Shown: positions 12,981-24,290 of the stretch, one piece after another | Layout: each line of letters opens with the position of its first letter | How positions within the stretch are numbered: the stretch's first letter is position 1 | NCBI RefSeq assembly: GCF_020085105.1 | Contig: NC_058052.1 | Span: forward strand, 7,859,733 to 7,923,732 | Length of the DNA stretch: 64,000 nt | Reading direction: 5' to 3' | DNA from: Siniperca chuatsi | Taxonomy: Eukaryota; Chordata; Actinopteri; Centrarchiformes; Sinipercidae | Program-made: the position numbers and the translations under genes | The notes under the pieces: model-generated | Told to the model about the DNA's origin: nothing | The model's database searches: none | The model's input: only the letters and a program-made list of their open reading frames with translations

Positions 12981-14854
12981 CATGTAAGGCATAAATGTAC
13001 ACTTGACAGAAGCTTGGTAATAGTAATATTTTTTATTCTAGTAATATTGTTTCTGATAAAGACAAATGTCCATGCAAGATTTTGGATAAAACATCACCTA
13101 ACAAAAACACAGCACAGACATCCCTCTGAATATGATACCTGCTTTTGGATCATGTTGGCCAGTTGATGTGATAATGTCCAGATTATAGCAACTACAAAAC
13201 AGTATGTGACACTGAAAATACAGCATGAATTTTATCTTTGGTAAAGATGAAGAAATCCAGGAAAAATATGAAACACGTGAGAAAAACATGATAAATGGAG
13301 TCAGATGTGCAAAGAAACTCTAAATAAGAGGAAATTACATAATTGAATTGAAAACAGGTGTAATAATGAATGTATCAAAGTGAATTTTCCTCAAACAAAC
13401 AAATGAAGGTGCGTTTAAATGCTGGAGGTCCATTGCTTCTTTTTATCAATATGCAATTCCCTCTAAGGCACCCTTCCCTTTGAAGGAAAGACATTTCCCT
13501 ACAAATTTAATAAAAACAAATACTGATAGTTTGCTTTTGATACTTCACAAATCAGCAAACACTTGTAATCCATTTGCCAACACAATCATGACATAAATAT
13601 CCATTTTCTACTTACTTCAATATCTTTCCAAACTTTCAAACATCATTTCAGCTACAGCAGGGCTATGTAATACAGCACAGAAATTGATTCACCACATTGT
13701 TCTTAGTTACTAGGATTCATGTTTATAATCCTGTGTCTTTAAAAGAAAATGATTGAATTTTGTGTGTGTAATTAGCTCTGTAACTATTCCTTCTGTCTGA
13801 CCTTCAGCATATTCTTCATTTCCCAGAGTCATCTTGTAAACACAAATACACAGCAATTAAAAGCATAAATAAATGCTCTGATGGTGTCCCTTAACTTATG
13901 TTACTCACACCATGGGAAGTAAAGCCTCACATTGAACTGAGGTTAAAAGAGAGGAACAGCAGGGATTATAACATTATGAGAGACATACCTACTAAAACTC
14001 CTATAATGACTTATTCTGTGTTTAAAATGAGCCCCTGGAAACACAACAGTTGAAACAACTATCCAAAGTGCAGTCATCACAATTTTTAGCTAATTTAAAG
14101 TTTCATGTCTAAGGAAAAACTAAACATTCCTTTCTAACAAACAGTTCAAACAGTAACATAAAATATATTTAACACAAATCTTGAACAATTACACCTCTAA
14201 GGTCTCATCTATTCACGAGATTTTGTCAAAAGAAAAGTGAAAAACTGAAGTATTTTAAGGACCCCATGAAACAAAAAAATCAGTCATTCATGAAATGCAA
14301 CACAAAAACAAGAGGGTAGAATGTGTCAGACGGTGACATGATCAAACACTAGTAGTAACTGAATAACAGTCAGTGATGAGACGAAGACCTGTGTCTGTAT
14401 AGTGTGACTTCCTTGCAGCCGCTGGTAATAACACATCAGACACAATGTGTTTTACAAGACAATTGTAAGAAGTATGAAGTAGGGTTTTTGGTCTCCATCA
14501 GCTAAGTTATCTTATATGTAAACGTTTATTGTGTTAAGTCAGTTTCATTTCATGGGGTCTTTAAATGCTTTTAATAACCACTAACACACTCTGTACAATC
14601 TACTCTACACAGTTCAAAAACATAATCCACAACACTTTACACTGACAGTCTAGCTTTTCACCCATCAGAAATAAAACACAGACATTAGGGCAGCTCTTTA
14701 CAAACTGGGGCAAAATGTGCTGAGGCAGCTTGCATGAGGATGCATACCACTACATGCTTTCACACAAACATGCTCTCTTTAAATGACAAATAAACATCAA
14801 AGTTTTTCTCGCTGGACTATTTTGTAAAGACTTTGTTTAGAACAGAATAATGTA

Positions 14855-14890
14855 GGCTAATACTTTATTGATCCCCGTATGAGAGTTCTC
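14855..14890 (-). repeat. LINE 3'-tail fragment, reverse orientation
   Basis: The + strand AATACTTTATTGATCCCCGT is the complement of ACGGGGATCAATAAAGTATT, found in the 3' end of the LINE at about 4812-4845. This is a very short truncated insertion, or shared 3' tail, downstream of TTL. Confidence 0.6.
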
Positions 14891-15253
14891 TTTTCTCTTT
14901 CCTCTCTGCCATACAGAGGTCAGAGGTCAGAGACACTTCAGCAGAACTTGTTGGGATGGCCTTAAACCTGGGTTTACCAGATGAGGGACGGTCTCCCTGT
15001 TCACCTATGCCATCCAGCTGCCCTGAATGTAAATAATATGTTGTGTCCACACGGTTGAGTTAAGAGGAATGTTGATTATCAAGGAAAACCTTGACATCTT
15101 GAATGTTTGGCTCATCAGACACATTCGTTTGGCAATAAAAAACAATAAATGAGAAACGTGTCTGATGAGAAAAATAGCATTCAAAATTACACAAATTCAT
15201 CATTAAGATCTGTTATATGCTAATTATTGTGGACTGATCATGACCGCATTGAC

Positions 15254-15259
15254 TTTATT
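15254..15259 (-). terminator. Candidate TTL polyadenylation signal
   Basis: The minus strand reads AATAAA about 460 nt past the TTL stop codon. A second AATAAA on the same strand near 14871 lies inside the LINE-tail fragment. The 3'UTR would be 0.46-0.85 kb. There is no transcript evidence. Confidence 0.4.
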
Positions 15260-15717
15260 GAGCAACAGTGCAAAGGCTTATAGAACAAGTACAAGTCACA
15301 GTAACAGAGCAAGCTAACTGGCAATATTTTTAAGGGAGAGTGGCTGGAAATGTAAGGCACTACAGTCTCAGTTCAGCGTCTCTGCATCCTTCAGACCTCC
15401 ATTAATCTGCTCGGGGAGAAACTGGTGTTGGAACTGAGATGGAAGGGCGTCTGTCCTCATTCAGAAACTCCCACAAAGTTTGTTGATCAGTTCATAACCA
15501 TCCTCACATTCATAATATGCATAATCAGGAGAGCAGAGCTCATTTCTGCAGTTCAGTGATTTCCATAAAAAGAAAGATTCCCTCCAGGTGCGTCAGGCAA
15601 GGTATAATTAAAGGCTCGGCTCGCTGGCCTGTGCTACTTCTCAGGTAGAGTTTAGGAGTGAGGACAGAGCATGTAGAAGCTTCTAGTATGGAGGAGACGA
15701 GGGGAATATTTGTGTGC

Positions 15718-18700
15718 TTACAGTCGAGTGAAAGGGCCCACGTGAAGAGGCGCTCTCAGTTTGGGAGAGGAGCAGGAGTTGGTGTTGAACATGGAGGATG
15801 GGGAGGAGGAATAAGGTGAAGAGGAAGCAGATGAAGAGTCACCGCTACTGTTCAGGGTGAAGACACTGGAAATGGCCACATCCACAATACCTTGACATAG
15901 CTCAGGATATAGTTTCCTGGTGGGGGAAAGCATAATAGAAGTGTCAACTTGCCTTCACATTTGTGTTACTGACTTAATGAGTTTAAATAAAGTCTATAGG
16001 ACACACTCACAACCCACAGCTAGTTGTGACTGATTTAATATCATATAATAGCATATGAAATGAATTCACATGACAGTTTTGCATTAAAAAAACTTGACAC
16101 AGAAGAGTCAAAAGTTTCCAAAATAAAAATTCATGGAGGAACAAAATGTTTAGCTTTAAAACAATGGTAATGTTTCAAACCATTTCTATTTGTGACTCTG
16201 ACCCTCTATGGAAGAAAAACAACAAACAAATATTCCAACATTATTAAATGTTGATATTTTTAAATAATCAGGGAAATAGATTCAAAGCTTGTTTTCCCCA
16301 TATTGTAAACAGAAGCCAAAAAGTAAATCTAAATGTAGACTAGAGGAATAGATGTGAATATGAGACACAGTACAGTACAAGGTTGTAAGATTTCTAGATG
16401 GGGAAAAAAGTGGTAAAAGAAAAGTGAAATTGAAAGGGATGCTAAGAAAGACAGATTTTTAACTTGATTGATCAGCTGAATGTTACTGACTGTGCACAGG
16501 CTGGAGCTCCATTGATCTCAATAAGCCACACTTTGAAGCTCTCGTCCACCATGAAATCAAATCCAAAGAGCTGGAAGCTCTGGTAGGACAGGTGTTTGGT
16601 GCTGATTGCCGGCTCAATACATGTCAGACAGCTCCTGTGAAACCAGACAGCAAAATCATTTCCAATCATGTGGCTGTTAATAACGAACATCTAATCAACC
16701 TCATGCCATGTGCAAACACGTGATACAATTCATTAGGAACATTTCAAGCATTAAGTAGTCACTGATCTTCACAGACCTCTTCTGCGATTTGAAAAGGAAA
16801 TGCACAATAAAAATGCCTCCTGCCCAGGTCACACCTTTTTCCTTTAAGTGATGGTAGCTGGTATTTGATAGACATCAAAGTCACATTTTCACAGTAGTAA
16901 CACATAAGGGAGCTAATTAGAGAGGATATGCGAATTACATGTCTAACTAAGAGGTAATACATCACTAAGACTAAATACTATATATGAAATAATACTGCTC
17001 TGTGATTTGCTGTTCTGTCTTTTCTTTAGTGGCAGAAATATTTCAAAACACAAGTCAGATGTCAGACGTGAATAGCTTTATTCTCACTCATATTGCAGTT
17101 AACAAGACTAAGAGTCTACAGTCATGCTAGTGGCTCTGTGAGACTGTACGTGAGTTCAATGCTCACATTATCACAATGACAATGCTAGCATGTTTATGTT
17201 TAGCAGGTATGATGTTTACCATTATCTCCTGTTAGTTTAGCATGTTAACATGCTAACTTTTGCTAATTAGCACTCAAAACAAACAAAGTACAGATGAGGC
17301 TGATGGGAATGTTATTGATTTTGCAGGTATTTGGTCATAAATCCAAGTAATGGACAAAATGAAATTTTGACCTGATGATGGCGCTAGAGGAAATAAGCGG
17401 TCACTAAAGTCATTAGAATTTATCCACTACAGACCTTGAATATCTTTCATGGCAATACATCTGATAGTCAAGATATTTAACCCTGAACCACAAATCTCAA
17501 CCTTATGGTGGTGGTAGAGGAAAGGTCAGGGGATCACCAAATTTTGTAGATTTCATCCTGTGGGGACCATGAATGTCTGTACAAAGTGGTGGACTAACAG
17601 ACAGGCCGACATCGTGCCGTTAGCACAGCTTAAAATGCCTGTATGTGCCTAAAGGGTGACTTTGAAAGCCAAAGCACCTGGAAAACTAATGATATTGTGT
17701 TTTTATTCAACAATCCTATCAAAGTTTCTCAAAGATAATATGATTTGATGCTATGGAGCAGTAAAGATCTCCCTTATTTACAAGCTGAAACCAGTGGCTT
17801 TCACATTGTCTCATCTCAGCTCTCGTTTGCATCCAACGATCTAGAAGAGTAAAATGTTGTTGACCAACCAAATAACTTGACAAGAATACGTTGTTTACTT
17901 ACACTGTCAACTAGGACAGCTTTGACTTGACAACTCAATTTGGAGAATGTCTCCAACCACACAAATATGCTAGTGTTTGTGTTTGGGGTGGGACACAGTA
18001 TAAGATTGATATATGAATTTAAAAAAAAACTAAAACATTATGTATTTCAGCTTTCAATGTGATATGTGAAAGCTAAGCTATCTATTAGACGAGATCCAAA
18101 AATATAAACTGCAACAAAAACAAGAAGGACCTACTTTATGATCTGCTTGATCTGAGGTAATATGGTGGTCTCCAGGGTGACACTGTGAGTGTTCAGCAGG
18201 TACAGCCTGAACTCATCAAAGAACATCTCGTTCCCTTCCTCATATCGTCCGTAGTTCTGGGAGTGCTCCTTCTGGATGCAGTGGTTGGTCAGGTGGCTGG
18301 TCATGTTCTGTAGGTCAGAGCTGTTGTAGGGCTCTGAGGAAGTCCGCAGCACACCCTCCCGGTATAAATAGATGTTGTATTGATGGTCCACTAACACCCA
18401 GCTCCTAGCAATAGCATAGCATACCCCCACATGAGCCTCAGTTACAAAGTCAAGACAGACTAGCACATTCTCTGTAGGTTTGTGTCAAACATAAAAGACT
18501 TGCCTGATGTCAAACTTCCGATGTCCCGGCTCCAGAAGCAAAGGTTTCTCCAGGTACTTCTGAATAACATGAACCTGTCCCTGATTATCAATATACTCCA
18601 GCAGCTGATTAGCATCATGGGATATCAAAATACCAGCACCTGTTGCAATAAAAACAAATATGTTAAGCTGCCACTGATGCCATCTACCAAATCCTCAATT

Positions 18701-19739
18701 TAAAACTGTGAAGAATACAAGCAATTGTTCACATGAAAGGGGAGTTATCAAGGGAAAATGGTTGTCTTTAGCCGAGCAAAAGTTTTCAAAATAGCCCAGA
18801 AAGAGTATGTAATCTCTGATTCAAATTAATATAATTTAATAAGACACTGAAGGGACAATGACTGACTAAGGCTTACTTGTATCTTTGAAACGTGGGTAAC
18901 AGATTTTACCTTTAGCTCCAGCAGAGGACTTAGCTATCCAAACTGAGCCTTCCCCACTTTCTTTTTTAGAGTGATAGGAGGCCAAGAAAACTTCCCGCTC
19001 ATCCGTCTTGGGATTGTTCTTCAGATGGCTAATGCCATTCGTAGCTGGAGCAACAGGAGTGTTGAGGTTAGTAGGATAGATGATGTAGGATTCTGGGAAC
19101 CAGTTACAGGAGTCGGACAGCTCTGGGCTGGTCTTTATAAGCCTAATGGTAAAGAAGGGAAACGGTCAGCTAATGTAACCCCATTTGAATAATTTATTTA
19201 CATAAAAGTACGTAAGTAGCATCAATGATGGAAAGACAAACAATTTTTCATTTAAAAAGACAGATACACACTTGACCAAGGACGCCTTTCTGCAAAGCTT
19301 GTCTGCTCCTCTGTAGTAATTCACCAGTTGCACCAGTCCTGGTTCATGACCTACAAATTCCAAGTGGGGACATTTTAAAATGCATTAAAATACCCACGTG
19401 TACACTCAGAGCCTTGACTGCACATTTAAATGAGAGACAATTTTTCCACAGCATGCTGGAGCAAGCAGCCCTGCAGTCACAGCAGCTGTCTCATCCTGAG
19501 TGGGTGTACAGCAAACAGACTTTTCTGTCTGCTGTCGGCATGATATGAAATAAGAAAAAGCATAATTTACCTAGACGCCCAAAGGGCAGTCTGTTCCGTT
19601 CACCAAGCATTAAGTTGAATCTCGGATTGTCTTTTTTCAGCCTCTTCCATTGTCCAGTTGAGAGGAGGATTTTGGAAACTTCTGCATAAACAGTGCTGTT
19701 GTCGTCACGGGTGACAAATGTGTATATCGGGGAATTCAT
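15718..19739 (-). CDS. TTL: Tubulin-tyrosine ligase, seven coding exons
   Basis: TTL adds a C-terminal tyrosine to detyrosinated alpha-tubulin in the cytoplasm, using ATP (family knowledge). Coding exons, 5' to 3': 19571-19739, 19272-19350, 18910-19142, 18504-18639, 18135-18404, 16491-16634, 15718-15916. They sum to 1230 nt with all phases closing, giving 409 aa. Landmarks are [20 protein letters not shown] at the N-terminus, [62 protein letters not shown] (ATP-grasp), [27 protein letters not shown] and [12 protein letters not shown]335 and N337 in [12 protein letters not shown] correspond to the Mg/ATP ligands E331 and N333 of mammalian TTL. The ATG at 19737-19739 was chosen because homology begins there and a good splice acceptor lies 13 nt upstream. 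Human TTL is 377 aa; the excess here is a Ser-rich tail of about 28 residues. Intron 4 has a GC donor. Confidence 0.96.
17150..17640. repeat. Copy of the 'GCTAACATGCTAA' fish repeat, TTL intron
   Basis: Its ordered blocks are GATGTTTACC, AGCATGTTAACATGCTAAC, TTGACCTGATGATGGCGC, AGGGGATCACCAAATTTTGT, GGGGACCATGAATGTCTGTA and a GACTAACAGACAGGCCGACA end. It is one of the best preserved copies in the window, and useful as a comparison for the interrupted copy at 56570-57420. Confidence 0.75.
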
Positions 19740-20529
19740 AATGCCACGTTGACTACGATGGGAAGTATATAATAGAAACGATTGAAACTTAGCTTTCAAG
19801 CAAGTTATGAGGCTATCTGGTTGGCACTGCAGCAGTCAGACTGTTCAGGGTTATCTCCTCTGTCCGTGCCATAATGATGAGTCAGTCATATCCAGTCCAC
19901 ACTTCCCAGTTAACTCACACTATTGCTCTAAAACTCCAATTCAGAAGTATGAGGCTAACATTTATTTATATAAAACACCATAACATGCGAAGGATAGCAA
20001 TTTAATGTTGCTCAGAGGGTTCCTTCAGAAATCCCAGACAAGGGTGTGACTGACTGCTGCTACCGGCTCCTAGGGCTGGTCCCGTCTGGATTAATTTACA
20101 TCCCGTCTCCGGTTTAGCTATAACGTTAGCTAACGGACTGCGGCCACTGTGAACAGCTATCAGGGAAACTTTTCCGGTAACACTCCACAAAGACAAAGAC
20201 TTTAGACAGAATAGTGCGAAATATTAACTAACTAGCTAGTTAGCTACACAATATCACAAACGCATCCTATTTTCCCAACGGCGTCGTATTCTCTGAAGCT
20301 CTGCAGCCGCTGTCATCCACTGTCGACAGCATAAACAAAAAGCTCCACGGTTGTGGTTAGTGTAGTTTACGCGTACACTGATATCAAGAGTAGTTGACAT
20401 TTAACATTTCTTATACATAATGAAAGTACATGGACATAACTTGGAATGCAATTTGTGTACAAGTATGATTTCTTTAAAAATAATGTATGTCGGAATCCAG
20501 TGCCCCACTTGAAGTTCAACAACGGTGGC

Positions 20530-20548
20530 ACTACATTTCCCAGAATAC
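20530..20548 (+). promoter_or_regulatory. ZNF143/THAP11 (SBS-type) site
   Basis: ACTACATTTCCCAGAATAC matches the SBS consensus ACTACAnnTCCCAGnATnC, where n marks free positions. In vertebrates this element sits in TATA-less, often bidirectional, promoters. Confidence 0.75.
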
Positions 20549-20591
20549 AAAGCGACATGTATCATTGCATTTGTTTAACGTGTTGTGGCCA

Positions 20592-20601
20592 CAAGATGGC
20601 G
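20592..20601 (+). promoter_or_regulatory. YY1-type core promoter site
   Basis: CAAGATGGCG matches the YY1 core AAGATGGCG, which is frequent just downstream of vertebrate transcription starts. It supports a FIGNL1 start close to 20.59-20.62 kb. Confidence 0.6.
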
Positions 20602-20619
20602 TTGTAGACCTCTGCACAA

Positions 20620-20702
20620 ATTAGCAGCTAGGACCCTTAAGCAGTCTATCGTAGAAGCCATAGTCTGAGTTTTAAAACTCAAGAAAAAGTTTCTCACTCT
20701 GG
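20620..20702 (+). other. FIGNL1: Candidate FIGNL1 5'UTR exon
   Basis: A GGGTAAGAC splice donor at 20703 (GT at 20703-20704) follows the YY1 site. The FIGNL1 coding exon is preceded by an acceptor (CTCCTTCGCCAG, exon from 22000), so at least one upstream noncoding exon is required. The left edge is a guess. GTAAGT near 21217 is an alternative donor. Confidence 0.4.
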
Positions 20703-21486
20703 GTAAGACTACCTCGTAGTTTCTAATTAATTATCAATCATCAAGACGCTTTAGCTCTCATGGAAATTGATAGAGCGGCATAATAACACATTAACAGATA
20801 GTGACTAGTCTCTGGGCGAACCTGGAGGATAAATGGAGCACTTCCTAGTCGTGACAAGTTATGGGTCCCGTTCCGATATTTTCAAATAAGTTATTTGTTT
20901 CAATTTAGCTCTGTATTGTTCACACATTTTCATATTAAGTCGACGTTTTGTCAACTGAATAAAGATAAAATTAGGTGTGTTTTCGCTGGGTTCCTACATT
21001 AGGTGAAAGCGATGCTCAAAGACTAATTTAGGTCTTCGAAGAACGAATTGGAACGTAGCAGGAAGTCGTACTGTTGAAGAAGAATCAGGTGGCGGGAACG
21101 ACTACACGTCTAGTTAAAGTATAATAGCTTTCAACTGGTTAACGTTGTAAAACTTGTGTTTGTAGTGTAGCAACTATTTATTTTTGGCATAATATCATAA
21201 GAAGATATCCTTAATAGTAAGTAACGTCCCTCATCGTCAGTGTTGTGGCCTGTTGTGTGGTGCGAGATATTTTCAGTGAACACTTAGCTAATGCAATTAT
21301 GTCCTGTCCATAGACTGTTTATAGCTGCATGTCATGGAGGCTAAGCTAGATTTCTCTGTCAGTTGAATGGATGATAACTAATCTAAAGTTAAAGGACACT
21401 GCAGCAGCTTTGCCAGTGAACTACCCTCTAGTACAGCTACATATCCATCAAATTATATGATTTTATGGTATTTAGCCTAGTTGTAT

Positions 21487-21640
21487 ATAGTTAAAGGGGC
21501 GTTCCACCAATATTACACATAGTCATTCTCATGGTTAGTACTACTAATGTCGTGAAAACAGTTGTATACTGTTCCCAGCTTTGCCAAGACTGAGAAAATA
21601 ACCCTTTATGTTTAGAGGTTATCTCAGCTGGGGCATGGAG
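21487..21640. repeat. Fish interspersed repeat fragment
   Basis: GTTAAAGGGGCGTTCCACCA begins a motif I recognise from many teleost introns. Its right edge cannot be placed. It lies in the FIGNL1 5'UTR intron. Confidence 0.4.
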
Positions 21641-22016
21641 ACTAACAAAGCGTGCTTTAAAAATTGAGGAGAGGGTTTTAACGAAGAGATGCTATTGAGT
21701 TGGGATGCTAATGAGTGTAATCTAGCCTTTTTGCAGCTTGACCAATACTATTGACTTAATGTCAGGATACCTCAGCCTCTGCTGCTTCAATTTTAACCAT
21801 GCTTTTTTAATCTGTTCTTTTTAGTCCCTGGACTTTATCAAAGTGCAATACAAACTACTACATATGCCCATACATATCGCAGAATGCAATGTAATGAGAT
21901 GTGTTACTTTTTTGTGTGTATGGGTCAGGGGTGATGTGTGCCTTGGCTTTTACTGAGGTCATGTTTTTTTAATAACTTTTGTCTCCTCTCCTTCGCCAGA
22001 CTGGAGCAGGCCAGGC

Positions 22017-23963
22017 ATGAGTGGCGCACACCTGGACGAATGGCAGAGGAGGTCCTTTGACATTTTATCTGGCAACTGTACACCTGAACAGAAGGCCGAT
22101 GCCTACCGGGCCCACATCCTCTCCATTCAGTATGCATGGGCAAGCTCCCAGCTCTCTCAGGCCGGCATGGCCAGCCTGCTCAGTACCTACTCGGAACGCT
22201 ACGCCGCAGTGCTGGACTCGGATGACCCCCGCACAGGGCTTAACAACTATGCAGAGAGCGCACTGCATCTGGCCCGCAGTCAGAGGAACTACAGTGACAA
22301 ATGGGAATCGTCTCTGACCATGGAGAGTGTGCTGGAGTTGCCCTGCGTGCAGAAGATGATTCAGGCTGGGACTGGGGGAGGAGGCTCCCTGGTGGCACCA
22401 GGAGATGTTAACATATCTGTAGGGCTAGAGAGCAGAGGCAGCTCCCTGTCTGCTCCCTTTACTGCAGTCAGGTCAGAGGCTGCATTGTTCAAACCTGTAG
22501 GACCACCACAGCCTAAAACAGAGGTGAACAACACTGCCAGTAATCCTGTTACTAATATTACATCAGAGAGGCCAAGAGGCTCTGAGGGGATCTCCGGTAA
22601 TCCATACTCATTCTCCCGACCTCCAGCCCGACCACAGTCTGTGTTTAGTCATCCTCCTTCAGTTCTTCCACAGGGAAACCCTGGCCCAGCAGGGGGCACA
22701 CAAAACTATCAGTCCTCTTTCTTCCCCACCTCCAACCCTTCTAAGCGGAAGAATTTTTACAACCCAGATGGAGGGGATGGTGGCAGGGGGCAACATGGAA
22801 ATCAAGCAGGCACTGACCCGCGAGCTGGAAGCAACTTTAAAACGGCTCGCGAGCAGTTTGTTGTTGATCAACAGAAAAAACATTCCCATCAGACACAAAG
22901 AGGTCAGACCACTGGGGTGGCAGCAACTGTGAAGAAATCTCTGGGTGCTAACAGACCTCGAGGTGCATTTTCTAAATTTGTGTCACCTATTCCACGACAG
23001 GAGGAGGAAGAAGGTGGGGCGAGCAGTAATTCCAATCAGGAACCTCAGATCCTGGATGAACGTCTGAAAAACTTTGAGCCAAAGATAATCGAGCTGATCA
23101 TGAGTGAGATCATGGACCACGGGCCTCCTGTTGCCTGGGATGACATAGCAGGCCTGGAGTTTGCCAAGACCACCATAAAGGAGATTGTGGTTTGGCCCAT
23201 GCTGCGACCTGACATCTTTACTGGCCTCCGTGGTCCACCCAAAGGCATCCTGTTGTTTGGACCCCCAGGGACCGGAAAAACTCTGATAGGAAAATGCATA
23301 GCTTGCCAGTCAGGTGCCACCTTCTTTAGCATCAGTGCTTCATCGCTCACATCCAAGTGGGTGGGTGAAGGAGAGAAAATGGTGCGAGCCCTGTTTGCCA
23401 TTGCCCGCTGCCACCAGCCTGCTGTCATTTTCATTGATGAAATTGACTCACTGTTGTCCCAGCGGACAGACGGGGAGCACGATTCGTCCCGTAGGATAAA
23501 GACAGAGTTCTTGGTTCAGCTGGACGGGGCAGCCACAGCAGCCGAGGACCGCATCCTGGTGGTGGGCGCCACCAACCGACCTCAAGAGATAGACGAGGCT
23601 GCCCGACGACGCCTGGCAAAAAGGTTATACATCCCCCTGCCTGAGGCAACCGCCCGATGGCAGATAGTGACTAACCTCATGGCCCAAGAGAAGAACCAGC
23701 TGATAGAGCAAGAGCTGGAGAGCGTGGTAACAGCCACCAAGGGCTTTTCGGGGGCTGATATGACTCAGCTATGTAGAGAAGCAGCTCTGGGGCCCATCCG
23801 CAGCATCCAGCTCAGTGACATCGCCTCTATCACTGCAGATCAGGTGCGACCAATCCTCTACAGTGACTTCCAGGAGGCTCTGAAGACAGTGCGACCCAGT
23901 GTCTCATCAAAAGACTTGGAGCTGTATGAAGAGTGGAATAAGACTTTTGGATGTGGACGTTAA
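22017..23963 (+). CDS. FIGNL1: Fidgetin-like protein 1, AAA+ ATPase
   Basis: FIGNL1 is a nuclear AAA+ ATPase that binds RAD51 and dismantles RAD51 filaments during homologous recombination and meiosis (family knowledge). This frame codes 648 aa in a single exon, as in other vertebrates (human 674 aa). The N-terminal third is low in complexity, rich in Ser, Pro and Gly. FKTA at residues 274-277, within NFKTAREQFVVDQQKK, is the FxxA RAD51-binding motif. The AAA domain follows: DIAGLEFAKTTIKEIVVWPM, Walker A GPPGTGKT at 415-422, pore loop SKWVGEGEK, Walker B VIFIDEIDSLL with D474/E475, sensor 1 VVGATNRPQEID and arginine fingers in DEAARRRLAKR. The end, ELYEEWNKTFGCGR, is the Vps4-type C-terminal cap. 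The ATG at 22017 lies 17 nt after a splice acceptor, so the start is well supported. Confidence 0.98.
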   Translation: MSGAHLDEWQRRSFDILSGNCTPEQKADAYRAHILSIQYAWASSQLSQAGMASLLSTYSERYAAVLDSDDPRTGLNNYAESALHLARSQRNYSDKWESSLTMESVLELPCVQKMIQAGTGGGGSLVAPGDVNISVGLESRGSSLSAPFTAVRSEAALFKPVGPPQPKTEVNNTASNPVTNITSERPRGSEGISGNPYSFSRPPARPQSVFSHPPSVLPQGNPGPAGGTQNYQSSFFPTSNPSKRKNFYNPDGGDGGRGQHGNQAGTDPRAGSNFKTAREQFVVDQQKKHSHQTQRGQTTGVAATVKKSLGANRPRGAFSKFVSPIPRQEEEEGGASSNSNQEPQILDERLKNFEPKIIELIMSEIMDHGPPVAWDDIAGLEFAKTTIKEIVVWPMLRPDIFTGLRGPPKGILLFGPPGTGKTLIGKCIACQSGATFFSISASSLTSKWVGEGEKMVRALFAIARCHQPAVIFIDEIDSLLSQRTDGEHDSSRRIKTEFLVQLDGAATAAEDRILVVGATNRPQEIDEAARRRLAKRLYIPLPEATARWQIVTNLMAQEKNQLIEQELESVVTATKGFSGADMTQLCREAALGPIRSIQLSDIASITADQVRPILYSDFQEALKTVRPSVSSKDLELYEEWNKTFGCGR

Positions 23964-24109
23964 ACTTGGCTCCTCATCCTGATTATCCTCTACCTCTGTT
24001 AAAGTTATGTTAGGATGTTATTTTGAACTGAGTTGAGATAAACACTTCAGCTCTGGATAAATCTATAGATCTTAAATATTTCCTTTGTTGCACACAAGGC
24101 ACATAGAGT

Positions 24110-24290
24110 GGGTGGACAAAATAGCAGGAGCACCTTACACTATTGCCTTACAATTGGATCAACAACTCTGTGACAGTCTCATCAAAAAGCCTGAAAGATT
24201 ATAAGCTTCACAAAGATAATTTTCTAAATGCAGAGATGTGTGTTAGATTGCATTACACTGAGCAGGTGTTTCTGTTATTTTGTCCACCCC
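24110..24290. mobile_element. Small MITE-like element in the FIGNL1 3'UTR
   Basis: GGGTGGACAAAATAGCAGGA at the left end and TCTGTTATTTTGTCCACCCC at the right end are inverted copies, about 26 bp each with few mismatches. The length is 181 bp and there is no coding content. It lies between the FIGNL1 stop and its poly(A) signal, so it should be part of the mRNA. Confidence 0.65.

Larger units (their letters stand above)
20342..20700. promoter_or_regulatory. Divergent TTL / FIGNL1 promoter region
   Basis: The first TTL coding exon points left and FIGNL1 points right, so a shared promoter must lie between them. The interval carries a ZNF143/THAP11-type element and a YY1-type element about 45 bp apart. 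There is no TATA box. FIGNL1 probably starts near 20.62-20.69 kb, just before a candidate donor. Transcript starts are inferred. Confidence 0.55.

Noticed and set aside
19740-19799. Upstream in-frame ATG of TTL at 19799
   Set aside because: The extra 20 residues have no similarity to TTL, and a splice acceptor (CCCATCGTAG) lies between this ATG and the conserved start at 19739.
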